From: Lentimicrobiaceae bacterium | GTDB taxonomy: Bacteria; Bacteroidota; Bacteroidia; Bacteroidales; Lentimicrobiaceae | Direction: 5' to 3' | Length of the DNA: 64,000 bases | Assembly: GCA_020636745.1 (NCBI GenBank) | Contig: JACJXH010000004.1 | Coordinates: 1-64,000 of the forward strand | In this document: positions 54,355-63,252 of the stretch, piece by piece | How the letters are laid out: each line of letters opens with the position of its first letter | How positions within the stretch are numbered: position 1 is the stretch's first letter | Program-made: the position numbers and the translations under genes | Notes under the pieces: generated by a model | The model's database searches: none | Told to the model about the DNA's origin: nothing | The model's input: the letters and a program-made list of their open reading frames with translations, nothing else

Positions 54355-54942
54355 TCAATTATCACAACCTTCTATATCTTTCTCAATATTTGAAATTGGA
54401 AGGTTTAATTCTTTTATCAATTCATAATAGTCATTCACTAGTTCACTATCAAATCCATAGAAGCTAATGATAAAATCATCCCCAGAAAATCCTTTATATT
54501 TCTTCAAATAGAAATTATTGCCTGCATGTCCAGGAAATTCTTCTCTGAATTTTGCACTTAATAATTTATGGGAGAATCTATAAATCGAATTTTTATGAAT
54601 TTCATTCATAACTACCGTGCAAGAATCAACCATTTTTTTGAAAGGAGTATAATAGCTTCCTATGCTATCCTGAATCAAAACCATATTATCGCAATCCACA
54701 CAATATTTTTGATAATGTATATAAAACATCTCATCACTCATGGTTGTAATAAAGATATTCTCCTCATGACCTCCCCATTCTCCGCATTCTGAAAACTTAA
54801 CATTCAAGTCCATTATTTTCCTTGTCCCATGATATTGACTAGTCTCATTAGAAAAGAAATCCACATTCTCTGTAAGAGTCTTATCTTTATTGTCACATGA
54901 AAAAAGAACGATTAGAAAAAAAATGTATATATAAGTTTTCAT
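54355..54942 (-). CDS. Lipoprotein, unknown function
   Basis: This 195-aa protein has a lipoprotein signal (IFFLIVLFSC, lipobox LFSC with the cysteine at residue 16). The mature part is acidic with no family I recognise; it has paired cysteines in KYCVDCDNM and a C-terminal CDN. Base composition is AT-rich compared with the left part of the window. A TATATTTG promoter element lies 110 bp upstream, and a GCCAAC/GTTGGC box lies 24 bp upstream, as in a cassette. Confidence 0.6.
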   Translation of the reverse strand: MKTYIYIFFLIVLFSCDNKDKTLTENVDFFSNETSQYHGTRKIMDLNVKFSECGEWGGHEENIFITTMSDEMFYIHYQKYCVDCDNMVLIQDSIGSYYTPFKKMVDSCTVVMNEIHKNSIYRFSHKLLSAKFREEFPGHAGNNFYLKKYKGFSGDDFIISFYGFDSELVNDYYELIKELNLPISNIEKDIEGCDN

Positions 54943-55052
54943 AGGTTGTCGTTTTTAAAATGACCGCCAACGAGTAAATCCCCGCATCCTTGCGCATCCT
55001 CCCGACTTATCCGCAACCATCACTATTGCTTATTTAAATCGGTCTTTCATTA

Positions 55053-55060
55053 CAAATATA
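55053..55060 (-). promoter_or_regulatory. -7 box upstream of the lipoprotein gene
   Basis: The minus strand reads TATATTTG, with TTTG 17 bp further upstream (55078-55081). The spacing is 2 bp shorter than the consensus. Confidence 0.4.
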
Positions 55061-55095
55061 GTATTAATTTAAATATCCAAACTATCCATCGGATT

Positions 55096-55212
55096 TATAA
55101 TGCTTTTAATTCTTTAATTGTGTCATCTATAAAAATTTCTGATGATTTCATGCTGTATGCCCTGTCAAGCTTTGGATGTAAGACAAGTGAGGCCCGTTTT
55201 CGGGGTGGTGGG
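55096..55212 (-). pseudogene. 3' gene tail
   Basis: An open minus-strand frame ends at a TAA at 55096-55098. Its last residues read DRAYSMKSSEIFIDDTIKEL and then KAL; no full-length gene remains upstream. The family is unknown. It lies in the region of GCCAAC/GTTGGC boxes and is probably a decayed cassette. Confidence 0.35.
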
Positions 55213-55511
55213 TTGCAAAAATATGCTGCAGTGTTTGGGGCGTAACCGCTTGGGCTTTCCCCGCTTTCCGGGCTATGTTATATACAACCTCCTGTACCAA
55301 ATATTTTAACGAAAAATGCCGGTAAGTGCATACCCCCGCATGGGATGCGCTGCATTGAGCAGTTTAGTGAGCTTGTCGAACCATGGTCGAAATGTAGTTC
55401 AACCGGTAACCGGGGACGAAGGACGAGAACAGGGAAGCTGATAATCGCCGGGTTCCCGCTTAGGCGGAACAGGGCTTGCTCGCCGATTTAATTCCTGTTT
55501 GTTGGCCACAG

Positions 55512-55607
55512 TTATATTTTTTCTTTCAATGCTTTAAGCTCAATATATGCCGATTCAGTAACAGATTTATCTTTGAAATTAATTATTCCTTCTTTCCGAA
55601 GGTCTAA
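55512..55607 (-). pseudogene. 3' gene tail joined to an IS-like end
   Basis: A minus-strand frame of 31 codons ends at the TAA at 55512-55514, with RKEGIINFKDKSVTESAYIE near its start and LKALKEKI at its end. It begins where the IS3-like copy B ends, so it was truncated at that junction. A GTTGGC box follows the stop within 6 bp. Confidence 0.45.
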
Positions 55608-55640
55608 TTATAAACTGTCTGAATTTTGGGGGTACTTACA
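55602..55640 (+). mobile_element. Solo IS3-like right terminal sequence, copy B
   Basis: The plus strand reads GTCTAATTATAAACTGTCTG and continues with AATTTTGGGGGTACTTACA. It shares nearly all positions with copy A at 52743-52779 and has the same orientation. No transposase remains next to it. Confidence 0.55.
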
Positions 55641-55790
55641 AAATAATCAGATATATGACAAGGAATGTAAAACTGAAACCTTAACCTGACCTGAGAAATT
55701 GGCCCTGAATACCAACCGGAGTGTCAACCCCAAACATTAAATCCCCATGTAGTAATACTTTGGCAGGTCGGTAAAGTTCAACACTTACTT

Positions 55791-55825
55791 AAATCGCAGT
55801 CGTGAGATACTCAGGACTGCGATTT
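55791..55825. terminator. Perfect 11-bp hairpin
   Basis: The arms AAATCGCAGTC (55791-55801) and GACTGCGATTT (55815-55825) enclose a 13-nt loop, with a short T run on the right. It could be a terminator or part of a decayed repeat. Confidence 0.5.
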
Positions 55826-56249
55826 TGCTTTGTCGGCACGACCGCGTTTAAGTCTTATTTGTTGGCAACTGGTGTTCATTCATATCCGTCTGTTTGTCAT
55901 TTATTTAGCTTTTAGTTTCTTGTCATTATCAATCTGCACCAACCTATCCACGAAGCACAAATTTATTTTATTTTTTTGAGCGTGGGCAACTGCGCTGCAT
56001 TCACGAACACCTTTGAAAATAAAACAATTTGTGAGTAATCCTAAAACCGTCCTGAAAGGCGGTTACCCGGGCTGGCTTTGCAAGCTCTTTGACAAAGCTT
56101 TAGCTACGCTGATTTTAGCTGCGTTCGGCATAGCTCAAACAAGTTTGGCTCTGCACTCACTTAACGCAAAAATTGGTTTGTGCGTTGGCTTCCCGATAAA
56201 ACGGGACAAGCTGTGTGGGCTTGCAAATGTGCTTACGACTGTGCGCTCG

Positions 56250-59200
56250 CTAATATCGTCCATAAATGCTCATTCCGCCTCCAAAATATTGATTTTTCAA
56301 GTGTTCATAAACTAAGTTTGTCCTTAAATCAATATCATCAGTTTGATATGTTGGATAAGGCAAAACTTCAAACAGTGTTTTGTTTACATAGTTAAAAACT
56401 GCTGCTGCTGTTACTGATTTATCAGCCCATTGGTCAACTCTTAATTTTTCCTTTTTCAATTCTTCCAATAGCTCAATCGAAATTTTCTTTATCTCGTTCT
56501 TTTCCTTTTCTTCAAGTTTTTTGCCTTGTCTAAGAATATCGAAAATTGCTTTTTGCTCATCAGTCAAACCTTCTCGTTTTGTGTCGGCTTCTTCTTCAGA
56601 ATAGGAGTTTACAAGTTCAATCAGTTTTCTGAAAGTCTCTTTTATAACAACTTCGTCTTTCCCTCTATTATATTCTTCAATGATTTCCTGATAGCGTTTG
56701 TAATAATCAACTGTCAAAGGATTGCGTTCAACCATTTGTTTTAATTGCTTTTCAATCTTGTCTTTGAGCGACTGAACAACGGTATTTTTATTTTTTGTTT
56801 TCAAAAAGTACTGCTCCAATAATTCAAAATTCAACCCACTAAGGTCAATAATTTTCTCTTCGTTGTGGCCTGGTTCGGCAACCATATTTTCAATGGATTC
56901 ATCAACTACAGCTTGAATTTTTTTCATTATATCAGCAACATCTGCACTTTCTACATTGTCCTCAATTGCTGAGTAGATTACATCAATAGCATCTTTTCTT
57001 GGAGCATATTGTTTTAAAACTTTGTCAGGTTGCAGGGCTTTATATTTCTTAAAAACCTCTCTTGCCAAAACCTGAAATTTACGTTTGGTTTCATCATTGG
57101 TATAAACAGCATTTACTGCTTTTTCCATTGCAGCTAATTTGTGTAAGCCATCTGCTTTGATTAATTCCTGCAAATCAAAATTTACTTCGTCTTGCAAAAA
57201 TGTTTCAGTTGACTCTAATGCTTCTTCTAATTGTTTGATTAGTTCTTCTTTTGGTTTTACTGGTGGTTCGGGTTTTTCGCCACCACCGTTTCCACCTTCA
57301 TCACCGCCAGAACCATAAATTGCCAAAGCATCTAATAAGGCAGTATAAGTTTCAATATAATCCACAATCAAACCATTGTTTTTGCCTTCACTTATTCGGT
57401 TGGCTCTTGCAATGGCTTGCATTAAAGTATGCGATTTTAAAGGTTTGTCTAAATACAACGTTGATAAAGTAGGCACGTCAAAACCTGTAATCCACATTGC
57501 ACAAACAATTACAAAACGAAATGGGTCGTCCTCGTCTTTAAACCTCGTTTCAAGGTCTTGGGTGTTCATTTTCTCCCGATGTGGTTCAATGTCTAAATCC
57601 CATTTCTGAAATTTCTGAATTTCATTTTGCTCTGAACTAACAACAACACAGATTTCAGTTTCCTTTATCCAATGCAGTTCTCGGCTTTTCTCCAAAAGTT
57701 CCTGGTCGCCATATTTTCCTTTGGAAACTTCATTTTCCAATTGCTCAACAGTCAGTTTCCAATGATGCGTAATTAAATCATACATCCTTACGGCTGTGAG
57801 TTTATCCAATGCGATAAACATTCCTTTGCCTTTGTAGCCACGGTTGCAGAAATGCCAAACTGCATCTTTGGCAATTGCATCTAAACGTTTCCTGGCGGTA
57901 AGTATCGGATATTCCCTTGCAAAAAGTTGTTCGATTCTGCTGCGTTGGTCGCTGTCTAAATCTTCGCTATCGGCATCTATTACGGCTCGTATCTGGTCAT
58001 TGATAACAGGGTTTTTCAACCCTAAATACTCTCCTCTATTTTCGTAGTATAGTGGAACGGTTGCACCATCATCAACACTTCGTTTAAAGTCGTATCGGGA
58101 AACATAATCACCAAAAATCCGCTTGGTAATTTCATCATCTTTGAAAAGTGGTGTTCCGGTAAAGCCAATAAATGAAGCGTTTGGTAGGGCATTACGCAAA
58201 TTCATTGCTAAATTTCCGCCTTGTGTTCGGTGTGCTTCGTCTGAAATGACAATGATATTATCCCGCTTGGTTATTTCTTCTTCAAAGTTGAATTTGTGAA
58301 TGAGTGTAAATAAATAGCGGTGTTCCGAACTCAATAATTCTTTTAAATGCTTTCCGCTGTTGGCTTTCAATGAATCTTTTGAGCCTGATTTTATTTGCGG
58401 TACTGCACCAATTCCGCTAAACGTGCCGTAAATCTGTGTATCTAATTCATTTCGGTCGGTAACAATCAGAAAAGTATAGCAACCTGTAAATTTGTGATGT
58501 ATTTTTTGGCAAAAGAAAACCATTGAGTAAGATTTTCCGCTTCCCTGCGTATGCCAAAATACACCAAGTTTTTGCTTTTCTTCCAAACTTATTTTACCCA
58601 GTTTGTAGAGTTGTTCTTTATGCTGAATGTTTTCAATGGCTTTGTTTACGCCAATAAACTGATGGTTTCGGGCAATGAGTTTTACTACTTTGCCCAATGA
58701 ATTATCAAACAGAATGAAGTTTTCAAATAAATCTAAAAAGCGTTTTTTCTCGCAAACTCCTACAATTATTCTATCTAAAGCAACAATGCCTTCGTCTTCT
58801 TCGGTGATGCGTTTCCATTCGTGAAAGTGCTGATATTTGCCAGTAACGCTTCCAATGCGACTTTCAATACCGTTACTTAACATTACAAAAGCGTTGTAAT
58901 AAAAGAGTTTTGGAATTACGTCTTTGTAATCGGTGAAATTATCGTTGTAGGCGTTTTCTAATTTTCGGTGTGCTGCTTTTAATTCTATGAACAGAAGCGG
59001 AGTACCATTCACAAAACCTATAATATCGGGTCTGCGTTCACGGTTGCTCTTGCCCTGAATCCACAGTTGGCGAACTGCTAAAAAGTTGTTGTTGTCGGCA
59101 TTGTCAAAATCGAAAATCTTTAACGTTTTGTTCTTAACCTGTTCGCCTTTTTCGTTGATAAAGTCAACAGGAATACCGTTTCTTAATAATTGATGTTTTT

Positions 59201-59480
59201 CAAAATTGATTTCAGCCAATGACTTGGTGATGCTTTCTTCTGTGAGTTTTTCGTAGGCTTGGTTGTAGGCTTGCTCGGGTAAGTTGGGATTTAATTCTTT
59301 GATTTTTTCAAAGAATATTCGTTTCAATACAACTTCTTTTTTGTTCAGTCTACCTAGCGTACTGCCCTCGCCAAATGTTTCTTTGTTGTATGCAATAGCG
59401 GTATCCCAGCCCAATTGATTGTGAAATAAATCAATGGCTGTTTGTTCTATTAAATTATCTTCTGAGTATTCCCAAGTCAT
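56250..59480 (-). CDS. hsdR: Type I restriction enzyme, R subunit
   Basis: This 1076-aa subunit is the motor and nuclease of the type I complex. The N-terminal PD-(D/E)XK site is RRPDIIGF (D152) with FIELKA (E166, K168). The helicase core has GSGKS at residues 313-317, DEAH at 414-417, the SF2 motif III FTGTPL and the later QAIARANR. A coiled C-terminal region of about 300 residues binds the methylase core. It overlaps the DUF262 gene by 4 bp (59477-59480) and is the last gene of the operon. Length and motifs are complete. Confidence 0.96.
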   Translation of the reverse strand: MTWEYSEDNLIEQTAIDLFHNQLGWDTAIAYNKETFGEGSTLGRLNKKEVVLKRIFFEKIKELNPNLPEQAYNQAYEKLTEESITKSLAEINFEKHQLLRNGIPVDFINEKGEQVKNKTLKIFDFDNADNNNFLAVRQLWIQGKSNRERRPDIIGFVNGTPLLFIELKAAHRKLENAYNDNFTDYKDVIPKLFYYNAFVMLSNGIESRIGSVTGKYQHFHEWKRITEEDEGIVALDRIIVGVCEKKRFLDLFENFILFDNSLGKVVKLIARNHQFIGVNKAIENIQHKEQLYKLGKISLEEKQKLGVFWHTQGSGKSYSMVFFCQKIHHKFTGCYTFLIVTDRNELDTQIYGTFSGIGAVPQIKSGSKDSLKANSGKHLKELLSSEHRYLFTLIHKFNFEEEITKRDNIIVISDEAHRTQGGNLAMNLRNALPNASFIGFTGTPLFKDDEITKRIFGDYVSRYDFKRSVDDGATVPLYYENRGEYLGLKNPVINDQIRAVIDADSEDLDSDQRSRIEQLFAREYPILTARKRLDAIAKDAVWHFCNRGYKGKGMFIALDKLTAVRMYDLITHHWKLTVEQLENEVSKGKYGDQELLEKSRELHWIKETEICVVVSSEQNEIQKFQKWDLDIEPHREKMNTQDLETRFKDEDDPFRFVIVCAMWITGFDVPTLSTLYLDKPLKSHTLMQAIARANRISEGKNNGLIVDYIETYTALLDALAIYGSGGDEGGNGGGEKPEPPVKPKEELIKQLEEALESTETFLQDEVNFDLQELIKADGLHKLAAMEKAVNAVYTNDETKRKFQVLAREVFKKYKALQPDKVLKQYAPRKDAIDVIYSAIEDNVESADVADIMKKIQAVVDESIENMVAEPGHNEEKIIDLSGLNFELLEQYFLKTKNKNTVVQSLKDKIEKQLKQMVERNPLTVDYYKRYQEIIEEYNRGKDEVVIKETFRKLIELVNSYSEEEADTKREGLTDEQKAIFDILRQGKKLEEKEKNEIKKISIELLEELKKEKLRVDQWADKSVTAAAVFNYVNKTLFEVLPYPTYQTDDIDLRTNLVYEHLKNQYFGGGMSIYGRY

Positions 59481-61351
59481 GATTGTAAAATTTCACTTGT
59501 TGTTACGTCTTCACCGTTTGCCAACCTCTTCACTGCATTAACTATAAGTTCAGCCCTGGTTGATAAAAAGGATTCGTAATCCGCTTTTATTTTTTTTGCT
59601 TTTTCTTCATCATTTAACCCTAAGTAATCACCAGCCTTTAGCTCCTTTATGGGAATTAAATGACTATTCAGCCGTTGAGTAACAATAGCTTCGCTCACCC
59701 ACTCATAACGCTCTTTCAAATAGGTCAATGGCTCTTTTCTTCCTATTGTCCTATTCGTATTTCCTGTGATAAGTGCACAATTGAGGGCAACAGTGCTATT
59801 TAATTCGTTCTCTATGAAATAGGTATTTGCATCTTCAATTAATGCGTCAGGAAAAATATGGTGGTACTCTCTTTTATTAACATTTGTATGTGTCAAAACC
59901 GAACCGTCAGCAAAATCATACGCACCAAAATAATTGGCTACAGCCAGAATACCTCGGCCTCTTATGCTGACTCTTTTAGGCCATGCTACATTCAACAATT
60001 GCTCTTCATTTGCAAGAGGAAAACTATTTCGATTTAAAACCGGTACATCTTGCTCATTTGCTGGTTGCCCGTTCGGTTTTATAACTCCTTTAATGATGTT
60101 TAAAAGTCCGATATAATCAGCATAGGCTCTTGAAGCTGCCGAGTTTTCATATCTATCAGTAAAGAAAGATGACCACAAATACTTTTTAAGAAGAACGTTT
60201 CCTAATCCAGCTTTATCACCCATTTCAGGAATTTGAGTGTATAAAGCAGCAATTACAGCCAAAACTGCATTTGTGGGCAATCGTTCTTCATCAAAAATTC
60301 TGTGCATCTCTAAAAAAGCTGCCATTTTAGACAAACCGCCCACCATTTTATCCCAGTTCTCAACCAAGACTACTTTATTCATATCCCAAATGCCAACACG
60401 ATTAGGAATTTTTTCCTGCATTAAGGCAGATGTGTTAAGAATGAGATAAGACAAATCGAAATACCTACTTACAGCAGGGTGTTCATTGTTTAGCTTGGTT
60501 TGTAGTTCATGTAGTGACGTATCTTTCAATCCTTCAATTTCAGCTACAATAATATCATATTGTGTTAAGGGTTTGCTATTGGTGTTCATGTTGATAAACA
60601 CATTCAATGCTGTATCTTTGGAAGTATGGGAAGGCAATGACAAAAATGGAAGGTTGTAATGCTTCACCGTTTCACGGTAGCGATTAATCAGATTGAGGAG
60701 TTCTTGTTTTTCTTGCGTGAACTTTTCAAAAGCCTCCTCAAAGTCAGGCGCCCCCGATTTAGGTTTCTTGTTCGCTAATGCTTTTTTAATCCAATCGTCT
60801 ATTTCCGCATTGATATCCTCAGGCCTGAAAAGTTCCATAGGAATGCAACCTCTTTGAAAACATTCTTGTGGCGAATCTGCCCACAGCGGCATTTTGTTGC
60901 CTTTCTTTTTTCCTATCCACCGGCTTTGGCAATACACTTTAGTTTTCACGGCCTGTTGCTGTTCTTCTTCCTCATCCAGCGGGCTGTCGCTTGTCCAAAC
61001 GGTATCATATTTTTTTACATACAAGAAATATTTTTCCCATTCGTAATTATTGTGCAATGCCCTCCAAATGGCTGTAAGGCGTTGCTGACCGTCCAATAAA
61101 TGCTCATTTACTTTTGGAAAAGGCTCCTTGTGCTCAGCTGTAACCAAATAGCGGGAAATAAATTGTTCCTTGTCTACTTCTAAAATCAACGTAATGCCAA
61201 GCGGCAAATCGTGCATAATTGTAGTAAGCAGACTGGATATGCGCACTTTATCCCAGGCTTCGTGCCGCTGGAAACGGGGTAGTTTTATTTCGCCAAAACG
61301 AATCTTGTTATACCAAATTTCTATTTTTCTGTCTCTTGCTTGTACACTCAT
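59477..61351 (-). CDS. DUF262 protein with HNH-like C-terminus (GmrSD/SspE-like)
   Basis: This 624-aa protein has the DUF262 N-domain, with LPRFQRHEAW at residues 24-33 and the signature LLDGQQRLTAI (DGQQR at 87-91). In GmrS and SspE this is the nucleotide-hydrolysing, modification-sensing part. A long middle region follows. The C-terminal third has YHHIFP at 496-501 and the downstream asparagine-rich NCALITGNTNRTIG, matching the DUF1524-type HNH nuclease. That makes one chain with both GmrS and GmrD halves. It is inserted between hsdS and hsdR and coupled to both neighbours: 3 bp from the nuclease gene, 4-bp overlap with hsdR. Confidence 0.85.
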   Translation of the reverse strand: MSVQARDRKIEIWYNKIRFGEIKLPRFQRHEAWDKVRISSLLTTIMHDLPLGITLILEVDKEQFISRYLVTAEHKEPFPKVNEHLLDGQQRLTAIWRALHNNYEWEKYFLYVKKYDTVWTSDSPLDEEEEQQQAVKTKVYCQSRWIGKKKGNKMPLWADSPQECFQRGCIPMELFRPEDINAEIDDWIKKALANKKPKSGAPDFEEAFEKFTQEKQELLNLINRYRETVKHYNLPFLSLPSHTSKDTALNVFINMNTNSKPLTQYDIIVAEIEGLKDTSLHELQTKLNNEHPAVSRYFDLSYLILNTSALMQEKIPNRVGIWDMNKVVLVENWDKMVGGLSKMAAFLEMHRIFDEERLPTNAVLAVIAALYTQIPEMGDKAGLGNVLLKKYLWSSFFTDRYENSAASRAYADYIGLLNIIKGVIKPNGQPANEQDVPVLNRNSFPLANEEQLLNVAWPKRVSIRGRGILAVANYFGAYDFADGSVLTHTNVNKREYHHIFPDALIEDANTYFIENELNSTVALNCALITGNTNRTIGRKEPLTYLKERYEWVSEAIVTQRLNSHLIPIKELKAGDYLGLNDEEKAKKIKADYESFLSTRAELIVNAVKRLANGEDVTTSEILQS

Positions 61352-61354
61352 GTT

Positions 61355-62035
61355 TTACATTTTTTTCAATTTTCCCCTAATTACATTTAAATCGCCTTCA
61401 ATATTCCTCACCAATTTCTTCCCTCTCGTATGTTCAAAATCGGAATAGTCCAACTCAATTAGTTTAATGCCATACTTCGGTAATAGTTCCCTTCTTCTTT
61501 GGTCATAAAGTTTACGTTGTTCTCCTCTGCCTACGCCACTAACTGTTTGCCTTCTATCAAAGAATTTAACTTCTTCTGTATGTTGTCTTTCTTTAAACTC
61601 AATGACTAAATTTAAAGAAGGGTAATAAGCATCAACCGGCAATCTGGTTCCTGAATCACCTTTGAGAAAGTCAAAGCGATGCTGACGGTGTGCTTTTAAT
61701 TTCAATACTTCATCACACAAATCAATCACATAACTTTCGTCACTTGTGCTTCTTGCTGATTTTGGTTTAATTTCCTGAACTGTCGATTTTTGAGTAGGTG
61801 TTGACTTTACCTTTGAACCAGAATTAGCTGCTACTCCACCAACAATTTTGGCCACACTTAAAAACTGTTCAACTGTGTACCCATCTCTAAAGCCATAATC
61901 ACTGGCGTAAAAACCAATCTTCCGTATTTTATCACGGATGCTTTTTTGCTTAGTTGGCTCCGCCTTTAGCTTTTCTTTTATCAACCTGATAATTTCTTCT
62001 GCTTCAACTTTACTAAATTCTGGTTTACTTTTCAT
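61355..62035 (-). CDS. PD-(D/E)XK-type nuclease candidate within the type I operon
   Basis: This 226-aa protein has a basic, helical N-terminal part (1-70), a serine- and lysine-rich linker (72-100) and a C-terminal domain. D135 lies in LPVDAYYPS, followed 11 residues later by E146-F-K148 in LVIEFKERQ, the D-x(n)-E-x-K pattern of the PD-(D/E)XK superfamily. Then come GVGRGEQRKLYDQRRRELLP and IKLIELDYSDF, as in small restriction-type nucleases. It overlaps hsdS by 4 bp. A DNA-cutting role is inferred from motifs only. Confidence 0.7.
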   Translation of the reverse strand: MKSKPEFSKVEAEEIIRLIKEKLKAEPTKQKSIRDKIRKIGFYASDYGFRDGYTVEQFLSVAKIVGGVAANSGSKVKSTPTQKSTVQEIKPKSARSTSDESYVIDLCDEVLKLKAHRQHRFDFLKGDSGTRLPVDAYYPSLNLVIEFKERQHTEEVKFFDRRQTVSGVGRGEQRKLYDQRRRELLPKYGIKLIELDYSDFEHTRGKKLVRNIEGDLNVIRGKLKKM

Positions 62036-63252
62036 AAGTACACTTCTATTTGACCGTTCATTAATTTGGGTAATAATATATCTCGTGCCTCTCGGAGTTT
62101 GGTATTTTGTTTTGCCAACACGAAAATTAGTTTCATCAGGCTTTCAACCTTTGAATTAAAATCTTCAATTACATTTTCAGAAGGCCAAAGAATTCGTAAT
62201 GATTTTAAACTTTCTTGATTAATACCAGGTTGAGCAGCATTGGCGTTTAGCTGCTGCATTTTGTCGAAGTAAAGTTTTTGATAAAGTGTGAAAAACAAAT
62301 AATTTTGATACAATTCATTTTTACTTCTCAATAAAAAAACGTGTTCATTTACGCAACATTTTTCGTGAGGAAAATCATCTTGAAACAATGTTGTTTTTCC
62401 AATGTATGCACCGTCTTTGTATATCAGAATGTCTTTATTTTCAATTTTTCCACGATTCATACTTTCAAAAAATGCTTCGGTAATGAGTTTTTCACTTTGA
62501 TAATTGTACTTACCCAAACCAATCACATTTTCTGCCCCAACACTTGCTATACCCTCTTTTAAATCTTTGTCAATTCCACCCTTAGGTCTTGAACCAGATT
62601 CTAATTTCCAATAAATATCACCGATAGTTTTAATTGCCCATCCATTTGGTAAATTCTGCGGTTCTTTATCTCCGAACTGAAATTCTCCAAACTCAATTTT
62701 GTAATGCAGTTGTGCCTTCTCCTCCAGCAACTTTATCCGCTTCAAATTATTCTCTAACAAATCATCATAAGCCGATAAAATGGAAGCGATTTTGCGTTGG
62801 GTTGGGAGTGGGGGGAGATTGAATGAATAATCACGAACTGCTTTTAATCCTAGGTTCTTAATAGTTGAACCTGTTGCAAAGTCAATAGCATATCTCTGAA
62901 AATCGTGGTTTTCCAAAACATAACGAACAAAAAGTTTTTCTGCTTTATCATTTACATTTATGTAGCAAGCACTCTTACCCAATGCCACAGGTTCATCACG
63001 ATACAATCCGACATTCCCTAGAGTTCCATTTATCGCTACAAGAACAGTTTTGTCACTCAGGTCTTTTTTGATTTTATCATACTCAATACTCGAAATTCTT
63101 TTTGTGTCTTCTTTTATTAAAATTTTGCCTTCTGATAGGTTGTTTCCATTGATAAAATGAAATTCACCATTATCATCATATTTTGGTGTTCCGTGTAATC
63201 CGTCACCAATTCTTGTTGAAATACTTTCTAAACTGACTTTTTCCCACTTCAT
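62032..63252 (-). CDS. hsdS: Type I restriction enzyme, S subunit
   Basis: This 406-aa specificity subunit has two target-recognition domains (about 1-140 and 205-350). The first is followed by a conserved helical spacer that begins PPLPTQRKIASILSAYDDLL at about residue 145, the second by a shorter one with LREARDILLPKLMNGQI near the end. The two domains read the halves of a bipartite site. It overlaps hsdM and the nuclease gene by 4 bp each. I see no inverted repeat or second hsdS copy that would allow phase-variable shuffling within the window. Confidence 0.93.
   Translation of the reverse strand: MKWEKVSLESISTRIGDGLHGTPKYDDNGEFHFINGNNLSEGKILIKEDTKRISSIEYDKIKKDLSDKTVLVAINGTLGNVGLYRDEPVALGKSACYINVNDKAEKLFVRYVLENHDFQRYAIDFATGSTIKNLGLKAVRDYSFNLPPLPTQRKIASILSAYDDLLENNLKRIKLLEEKAQLHYKIEFGEFQFGDKEPQNLPNGWAIKTIGDIYWKLESGSRPKGGIDKDLKEGIASVGAENVIGLGKYNYQSEKLITEAFFESMNRGKIENKDILIYKDGAYIGKTTLFQDDFPHEKCCVNEHVFLLRSKNELYQNYLFFTLYQKLYFDKMQQLNANAAQPGINQESLKSLRILWPSENVIEDFNSKVESLMKLIFVLAKQNTKLREARDILLPKLMNGQIEVYL

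Larger units (their letters stand above)
54943..56249. other. Gene-poor 1.3-kb stretch with gene tails and repeats
   Basis: It holds GCCAAC at 54966 and GTTGGC boxes at 55501, 55861 and 56184, two minus-strand 3' gene tails, a solo IS3-like end and an 11-bp perfect hairpin at 55791-55825. A plus-strand frame across 56013-56315 is not supported. It looks like decayed cassettes between the accessory genes and hsdR. Confidence 0.5.

Noticed and set aside
54199..56189. True integron array
   Set aside because: The boxes are GCCAAC/GTTGGC, not the GTTRRRY core, and no integron integrase gene is in the window. I kept only an attC-like description.
56013..56315. 100-codon plus-strand frame near the end of hsdR
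   Set aside because: It runs into hsdR in antisense and across repeat-like DNA (GTTGGC at 56184). No family supports it, although its repeat-like content is worth a search.
62032..63252. Phase-variable shuffling of hsdS
   Set aside because: No second hsdS fragment, invertase gene or matching inverted repeats are visible in the window.
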